From Neisseria lactamica NS19 (lineage in GTDB: Bacteria; Pseudomonadota; Gammaproteobacteria; Burkholderiales; Neisseriaceae): 28,585 bases of DNA. The notes under the pieces were generated by a model. That model ran no database searches. It was not told where the DNA came from and worked only from the letters and a program-made list of their open reading frames with translations. Location of the stretch: the NCBI GenBank assembly GCA_000193795.2, contig AEPI01000013.1, positions 1-28,585 of the forward strand, written 5' to 3'. Shown in pieces: positions 24,307 through 28,585 of this stretch; within the stretch, counting starts at the first letter, position 1; the number at the start of each line of letters is the position of its first letter. Both the position numbers and the translations under genes were made by a program.

Positions 24307-25728
24307 TCATAATGGAAATCCTTGTTTCTTCAAATAATGAAACAGTTTGTGCAAATCTTTCCGGTGGCGCAGGATGCAGCCTGCCAGATATGCCGCCCAT
24401 ATGCCGGCAAACAGGGGGTAGTTTGCCGGCGTGCCGAAGCAGGTGTAAGCCGCCGAGGAGGTCAGGCAGAACAATGTGTGCGTATAAAGCGGCAGGCGTT
24501 TGAGCGGCTGCCACAGGCGGCAGGAGCTTTCGGTCTTGAAAACAAAAAACAGCCAAAATGAGGCGGCACAGGCAACCGCCGCGCCCCGCGCCCCGCCGGA
24601 CGGTACGGAAAGCCCCAGCAGCAGCAGGTTTGCCGCCAGCGCGCCCAAGGTAGCGAATGCAATCGGACGCGTTTTGCGGACGACGTTCAAACCGATGCCG
24701 CTGATTTCTGCCAGCGTGCAAAACAGCGGCGGCAGCATACACGATACGACGATAAACCGGACGGCGGCGTAGTTTTCCGGCAGCAGGAGGGAGGCGAGGG
24801 GCGAGAAAATGCCGGTCAGGCAGAGGGCGGAGGCAAGCAGGGCGGCGGCGGATTCTGCCGTTGCCGAGAGGCGGGCGGGCGGGGCGTTTTCTTCGATTGC
24901 GCGGAAAATATACGGTGTCCAGACCGTTGAAAAGATGCTTTGGAACAATAATGCCGCCCCGCCGAACGAAATTCCCATCGAATAAACGCCGAGCTGTTCC
25001 AGGCCGGCATATTTTTTCAGGAACAAACGGTCGGCGGATGCCAGCCCCCAATAGGCGATGCTGCTTAGTGCGATCGGTATGCCGTAGCGCAGGCCGCGAT
25101 GCAGGACGGCGGATGAAAACGGTGCGCGCCGGACGGCCTTCAGACGGCATCGGTTTTGAAACAGCAAAAAGGCGGCGGCGGCAAGGTTTGCCAGCGCGTA
25201 AACGGCGGTCAGGACGGCGGTGTTCGCCGGAAAGTGCAGCAGCCCGACCGTCAGCGGCAGCAGCAGCAGGATGGCGAGCTTGGACACGAGTTGCGCGGAC
25301 GAAAAGGCAAGGGCGCGTCCTTCCATACGCAAAACCAGTAAGAGAAAGCGGATGGGCAGGAAGCTCAGTTCAAACAGCACCAGCCCGATGCCGGCGGCGG
25401 CATCGTCGAGCGAAAACAGGATTTCAGACGGCAGGGACGGGCGGGAAAGCAGCAGGGCGGCTATCGCGGCGGCAGACAGCAGCGGCGGCAGGAACAGGGT
25501 TTTGAACAAAATGTCTTTGTCGGCGGCGGCATAGTATTCGCGGACGTATGCCTGATCCAGCCCGAGGCACAATACCGACACCGTCAGTCCCGCCGCCGTC
25601 TGCATCAGCACGATGCGTCCGATGTCGTCGGCGGGGAAATACCACGACAGCAGCGGCAGGATGATGACGGCTAAAACCGCGCTGCCGATCGAGCCTGCCG
25701 CGTAGCCGAGGATTTCTTTTGTGTCCAT
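24307..25728 (-). CDS. pglF: Lipid-linked sugar flippase
   Basis: PglF is a Wzx-like flippase that turns undecaprenyl-PP-sugar across the inner membrane before protein transfer. The 473-residue protein is very hydrophobic, with about 12 membrane segments starting at YAAGSIGSAVLAVIILPLL, and shows the polysaccharide-export (MOP/Wzx) style without soluble domains. The ATG at 25728 has a GGA ribosome site. The gene ends TTATGA, and its TGA overlaps the pglG ATG by 4 bases. DUS copies lie at 25139-25150 and, imperfectly, near 25423. It is the first pgl gene, with a good -10 box upstream, and follows ribD after 102 bases. Confidence 0.92.
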   Translation of the reverse strand: MDTKEILGYAAGSIGSAVLAVIILPLLSWYFPADDIGRIVLMQTAAGLTVSVLCLGLDQAYVREYYAAADKDILFKTLFLPPLLSAAAIAALLLSRPSLPSEILFSLDDAAAGIGLVLFELSFLPIRFLLLVLRMEGRALAFSSAQLVSKLAILLLLPLTVGLLHFPANTAVLTAVYALANLAAAAFLLFQNRCRLKAVRRAPFSSAVLHRGLRYGIPIALSSIAYWGLASADRLFLKKYAGLEQLGVYSMGISFGGAALLFQSIFSTVWTPYIFRAIEENAPPARLSATAESAAALLASALCLTGIFSPLASLLLPENYAAVRFIVVSCMLPPLFCTLAEISGIGLNVVRKTRPIAFATLGALAANLLLLGLSVPSGGARGAAVACAASFWLFFVFKTESSCRLWQPLKRLPLYTHTLFCLTSSAAYTCFGTPANYPLFAGIWAAYLAGCILRHRKDLHKLFHYLKKQGFPL

Positions 25729-25802
25729 TTTTGATGTCCGGGCGGAGGCGGGATGCCGCCGGTGCCGTCTGAAGCCTTTTTTGATCGGAATTTGACGGCG
25801 TT

Positions 25803-25808
25803 ATTATA
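25803..25808 (-). promoter_or_regulatory. Consensus -10 box upstream of pglF
   Basis: The - strand reads a perfect TATAAT, 75 bases before the pglF ATG. No good -35 hexamer is seen at the usual spacing, so this is a candidate start for the pgl transcript only. Read-through from ribD is also possible. A DUS variant (GTGCCGTCTGAA) lies near 25762. Confidence 0.4.
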
Positions 25809-25830
25809 TAGTGAAACGGCGGCAAACCCT

Positions 25831-26940
25831 TTAAAAGGCGTTGCCGTTTTTCCGGAACACGGTTTTGATGTCGTGTCCGAGGATTTCGCTGGAAACGGGC
25901 GTCCACAAGGGCGGTGCGGAAAGGGCGGCGCGGTTTTCGGGCAGGGAAAACAGGTCTTTGCTGCTGCCGAGGATTTTGGGCGAACGGTACAGCACGATTT
26001 CGTCCGCCAAATCTTCCGCCAAAAAGGCGGATGTGAGTTTCGCGCCGGCTTCCACCATTACTTCGCCGTATCCTTCGCCGGCAAGGAGGCGCATCAGGCG
26101 GTGCAGGTCGATTTTGCCGTCTGCCGTTTCAGACGGCATCAGGATGCGGACGTGGGCGTGTTTGCGATAGGGGGAAAGTCTGCCTTCGTCGCGCTCTAAA
26201 GTGGCAATTAAAGTGGGCGATTGTCCGTCTGTTAAGAGATGGCTGTTCGGGGGCAGGCTCAGGCGGCTGTCCAAAACGATGCGTGCGGGTTGGCGCAAAG
26301 TTGGAAAAGCGCGGACGTTGAGCCGGGGATTGTCCGCCAACACCGTGCCGATGCCGGTCAGCACCGCGCAGCTTTCGGCGCGCAAAACCTGTACGTCGGC
26401 GCGTGCTTCTTCGCCGGTAATCCAAAAACTGCTGCCGTCTGAAAGGGCGGTTTTGCCGTCTAATGAAACGGCGCATTTGAGGCGGACAAAGGGGCGGCGG
26501 CGTTCGATGCGCGATAAAAATCCCCAGTTGAGTTCCCTTGCTTCGCTTTCGAGCAGCCCGCATTCCGTCTTGATGCCTGCCGCTTCAAGGAGGGCGAGCC
26601 CTTTGCCTGCAACCAGTGGGTTGGGGTCGCGCATGGCGGCGACGACGCGGGACACGCCCGCCCGCACCAGTGCTTCGGCACAGGGCGGTGTGCGCCCGTA
26701 ATGGCTGCACGGTTCGAGGGTAACAAAGGCGGTCGCGCCTTTTGCCATTTTCCCCGCCTGACGCAGGGCGTGGACTTCGGCGTGCGGTTCGCCCGCTTTG
26801 ACGTGGAAGCCCTGTCCGACAATTTGACCGCCTTGTGCGATGACGCAGCCGACGCGCGGATTGGGCGAAGTGGAAAAACGCCCCAAAGCGGCAAGTTTGA
26901 GGGCGTTTTGCATCATAGAAATATCTGTTTCGGAAAACAT
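25831..26940 (-). CDS. ribD: Bifunctional riboflavin deaminase/reductase
   Basis: RibD deaminates and then reduces the pyrimidine intermediate early in riboflavin synthesis. The 369-residue protein has an N-terminal zinc cytidine-deaminase-like domain: PHAEVHAL with H53 and E55, and PCSHYGRTPPC with C78 and C87. The C-terminal reductase domain has CAVSLDGKTAL, FWITGEEARADV, VLTGIGTVLADNPRL and MVEAGAKLTSAFL. The ATG at 26940 is kept although its ribosome site is weak; an ATG at 26916 is possible. It lies 31 bases after nrdR, the same nrdR-ribD pairing known from many proteobacteria. DUS copies lie at 26128-26139 and 26432-26443. Confidence 0.95.
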   Translation of the reverse strand: MFSETDISMMQNALKLAALGRFSTSPNPRVGCVIAQGGQIVGQGFHVKAGEPHAEVHALRQAGKMAKGATAFVTLEPCSHYGRTPPCAEALVRAGVSRVVAAMRDPNPLVAGKGLALLEAAGIKTECGLLESEARELNWGFLSRIERRRPFVRLKCAVSLDGKTALSDGSSFWITGEEARADVQVLRAESCAVLTGIGTVLADNPRLNVRAFPTLRQPARIVLDSRLSLPPNSHLLTDGQSPTLIATLERDEGRLSPYRKHAHVRILMPSETADGKIDLHRLMRLLAGEGYGEVMVEAGAKLTSAFLAEDLADEIVLYRSPKILGSSKDLFSLPENRAALSAPPLWTPVSSEILGHDIKTVFRKNGNAF

Positions 26941-26971
26941 CGGGATACCGTATCAGTATGGGTTGGGGGAA

Positions 26972-27436
26972 TCAGGTTTTGCCGCCTGTTTTGACGGCTT
27001 GCGCCAGCCACGAGGCGAAATGTTCCGGGCCCTCGAAGCGTTTGTGCAGGGCGGCGAAGCGTATGGCGGCTTCCGTGCTTTGCCCAGACAGCTCTTCCAG
27101 CACGATTTCGACAAGTTCGGCAGAGGATATGTCGCGCAAACCCGAAGCATACAGCCTGAGTTCCGTGAGGCGGGCGGTTTCGCCGGCGATCTGGCGCGGG
27201 TCTGCACATTTTTGCGCGGCGGCGGTCAAATCGGCGCAAAGCCTGCCGCTGTCGAACGGGCGGCGTTTTCCGTCCGGACCGGCGATCGAGGGCATTTTGA
27301 GTTCGGCGGTTTCGAGCGTGCCGAAGCGTTTGCCGCAGTTGGGGCAGTATCGGCGGCGGCGGACGGCGTTGCGTTCTTCCATCAGGCGGGAATCGGCGAC
27401 GCGGGTGTCGGCGTGGGCGCAAAACGGGCATTTCAT
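26972..27436 (-). CDS. nrdR: Transcriptional repressor NrdR
   Basis: NrdR represses ribonucleotide reductase genes when dATP is bound. The 154-residue protein has the N-terminal zinc ribbon with C3, C6, C31 and C34 (CPFC ... YCPNCGKRF) and the basic VRRRR stretch. An ATP-cone from about residue 48 to 138 follows (MPSIAGPDGKRRPFDSGRL ... FAALHKRFEG). The ATG at 27436 follows a strong GGAGG ribosome site. It leads ribD by 31 bases and follows an amidotransferase by 29 bases, so all three may share a transcript. No NrdR target gene is in the window. Confidence 0.93.
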   Translation of the reverse strand: MKCPFCAHADTRVADSRLMEERNAVRRRRYCPNCGKRFGTLETAELKMPSIAGPDGKRRPFDSGRLCADLTAAAQKCADPRQIAGETARLTELRLYASGLRDISSAELVEIVLEELSGQSTEAAIRFAALHKRFEGPEHFASWLAQAVKTGGKT

Positions 27437-27451
27437 CGGGTTCGTCCTCCT

Positions 27452-27474
27452 ATGCCGTCTGAAGTTCAGACGGC
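27452..27474. repeat. Inverted DUS pair between amidotransferase and nrdR
   Basis: ATGCCGTCTGAA (27452-27463) and TTCAGACGGC (27465-27474) are separated by one base. No T-run follows on the - strand and the nrdR ribosome site is next, so read-through is likely. The amidotransferase stop lies in the right copy. Confidence 0.85.
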
Positions 27475-28308
27475 GACACCGGCGGCGCGCGCGGTTTCCA
27501 AACCTTCTTCGACACTCATATAAACGGGGTGGCGGGGCCGGTCGTTCAAAATAATTCTGCCTTCGCGGAACATCACCAGTTCGTCAACGGCAAGTTGCGC
27601 CCACGTTTCATCGCGCGTCAGCGGCAGGGTGGCGATAACGGCGACGCGGTCGGACGGCGTGGTTACTTCGGCAAAATCGACCATTACATCGTCGTCGAGC
27701 AGACGCGCCTTGCCGAACGGGGCTTGGCGGACGATGTAGTGCAGCAGCGTGCTGGCGTGGGCAAACAGGGAAATGCCGTCTGAAAGCATAAAGTTAAACA
27801 GCCCGAACTTGCGGATTTCGTGCGTCAGTCCCGCAATCGCGCCAAACAGGGTCTCGTCGTCGGGACGGACGGCAAAGCGGGTGCGGAGGCGGTTGAGGAT
27901 GTGGCAGAACGCGCGTTCGGAATCGGTTGTGCCGACGGGGTGGAAAAATTCGCCCTGTTCGGGAAAAAAATCGACCAAATGCCCGTTGTGTGCAAACAGC
28001 CAGTAGCCGCCCCACATTTCGCGCATAAAGGGATGTGTGTTCGCCAGCGAGGTTTGTCCTTGCGATGCTTTGCGGATATGGGCGACGACGTTTTCCGATT
28101 TAATCTGGTAGGCGCGCACGAGGTCGGCGACGGGGGAGTCGGCACTCGGCTTGTCGTCGTGGAACAGGCGCACGCCTTTGCCTTCAAAAAAGCCGATACC
28201 GAAACCGTCGGCGTGATGGTCGGTAATACCGCCCCTGCGGCGGAAGCCTTCAAAGGAAAACATAATATCGGTCGGCGTATTGCAGTTCATGCCCAGCAGT
28301 TGACACAT
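27466..28308 (-). CDS. Class II glutamine amidotransferase (YafJ-like)
   Basis: This is an N-terminal-nucleophile amidohydrolase domain protein of 280 residues with unknown acceptor. C2, exposed after Met removal (MCQLLGMN), is the expected nucleophile. The domain motifs RGGITDHHADGFGIGFFEG, VVAHIRKASQG, NTHPF, FAHNGHLVDFF and GTTDSERAF are those of the YafJ/GATase_4 family. I chose the ATG at 28308 because C2 must follow the start; the longer frame from 28338 would bury it. DUS copies lie at 27773-27784 and at the 3' end. The stop TGA lies inside a DUS, giving the C-terminus GVAV. It is probably co-transcribed with nrdR and ribD. The substrate is not known. Confidence 0.87.
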   Translation of the reverse strand: MCQLLGMNCNTPTDIMFSFEGFRRRGGITDHHADGFGIGFFEGKGVRLFHDDKPSADSPVADLVRAYQIKSENVVAHIRKASQGQTSLANTHPFMREMWGGYWLFAHNGHLVDFFPEQGEFFHPVGTTDSERAFCHILNRLRTRFAVRPDDETLFGAIAGLTHEIRKFGLFNFMLSDGISLFAHASTLLHYIVRQAPFGKARLLDDDVMVDFAEVTTPSDRVAVIATLPLTRDETWAQLAVDELVMFREGRIILNDRPRHPVYMSVEEGLETARAAGVAV

Positions 28309-28365
28309 AGTTTGTCCAAATGATTCAGATGGTCGCAAGTATTCGGATTATACCCCGAACTGAAA

Positions 28366-28377
28366 ATGCCGTCTGAA
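28366..28377 (+). repeat. DNA uptake sequence upstream of the amidotransferase
   Basis: A single ATGCCGTCTGAA lies 58 bases before the start codon. Confidence 0.9.
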
Positions 28378-28443
28378 ATACGGCTTGTTCCTCCATTGTT
28401 CACGCGAAAACGGAAAACAAAGACGGAAACTTAAGATTCCGTC

Positions 28444-28585
28444 ATTCCCGCGCAGGCGGGAATCTGGAATTTCAATGCCGCAAGAATTTATCGGAAAAAC
28501 CCCAAACCCTTCCGCCGTCATTCCCACGAAAGTGGGAATGTAGAAATGAAAAGCAGCAGGAATTTATCGGAAATAACCGAAGCCG
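28444..28585. repeat. dRS3/RS repeat array (NIME-type)
   Basis: ATTCCCGCGCAGGCGGGAAT (28444-28463) and ATTCCCACGAAAGTGGGAAT (28520-28539) are dRS3 units. Each is followed by an RS-like GCARGAATTTATCGGAAA copy (near 28482 and 28557). The array runs off the window end. No gene is visible from 28309 to 28585. Confidence 0.8.

Larger units (their letters stand above)
23239..24310 (-). pseudogene. pglG: Glycosyltransferase pglG with poly-G and poly-A frameshifts
   Basis: PglG is a GT4-like glycosyltransferase of the pgl cluster with no firmly assigned sugar that I know of. It starts at the ATG at 24310 (MKIILTTSMSGLGGTETATV), overlapping the pglF stop by 4 bases (ATGA). The N-terminal frame runs to a 13-G tract (23810-23822). 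The expected middle (NFISGNRKECAVLGTLSRLDTVRAVHLMLDILKK) is in a second frame, and the C-terminal part (MVDRGIPVRLNIAGIGEEM to GVGNNILEAGLYDTPVV and AAYTM) is in a third. The second break is a six-A run (23706-23711) where seven are needed. Adding one base at each break gives 357 residues. As read, translation ends at 23726 after 194 residues. It is doubly off. Confidence 0.85.

Noticed and set aside
24307..25150. Long frame joining pglF antiframe residues to the pglG N-terminus (474 residues)
   Set aside because: The first part is pglF read in the wrong frame. The real pglG start is the ATG at 24310 overlapping the pglF stop.

Overview
The window is Neisseria chromosome from the group that includes N. 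meningitidis, N. gonorrhoeae and their close relatives. The evidence is dozens of DNA uptake sequences (DUS, mostly ATGCCGTCTGAA), three Correia repeat enclosed elements (CREE), dRS3-type repeats (ATTCCC...GGGAAT), and the gene order lspA-ispH ... dnaE ... pgl. I cannot fix the species from sequence alone.

Layout. Positions 1-410 hold repeats, including a CREE that may carry a promoter. lspA and ispH follow on the + strand (411-1903) and converge on gph (2003-2662, -). A putative iron/siderophore segment follows: a TonB-dependent receptor with a Fur-box-like upstream site (2822-4936, +) and an Esterase_D-type hydrolase (5124-5933, +). dnaE (6035-9469, -) separates it from a second transport cassette on the - strand. 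That cassette has a YddA/SbmA-type ABC exporter (9690-11396) and a frameshifted TonB-dependent siderophore receptor (11534-13728). Next come a small S4 RNA-binding protein and an overlapping oxidoreductase-like small protein (14273-14693, +), a repeat-rich gap, and a PHP-domain phosphoesterase/RNase (15061-15897, +). avtA (16094-17395, -) is bracketed by two oppositely oriented CREEs.

The right half, 17554-25728 on the - strand, is the core protein O-glycosylation (pgl) cluster, transcribed pglF-pglG-pglH-pglB-pglC-pglD. PglD (dehydratase), PglC (aminotransferase) and bifunctional PglB (acetyltransferase plus phosphoglycosyltransferase) make undecaprenyl-PP-diNAc-bacillosamine, and PglF flips the lipid-linked sugar. 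PglG and PglH are glycosyltransferases that carry poly-G tracts, and both are out of frame here. pglG also carries a second frameshift, in a poly-A run. Upstream on the same strand are a YafJ-like class II glutamine amidotransferase, nrdR and ribD (25831-28308), and the window ends in dRS3/RS repeats.

Most of this is known Neisseria biology, and I found no wholly new system. The most useful observations are: the double lesion in pglG; the overlap of the phase-variable pglH with pglB, which may couple their translation; a Correia element that supplies the avtA stop codon; AG-dialect DUSs clustered in the ABC/receptor cassette and pglH, hinting at import from commensal Neisseria; and DUSs used as stop codons by three genes.
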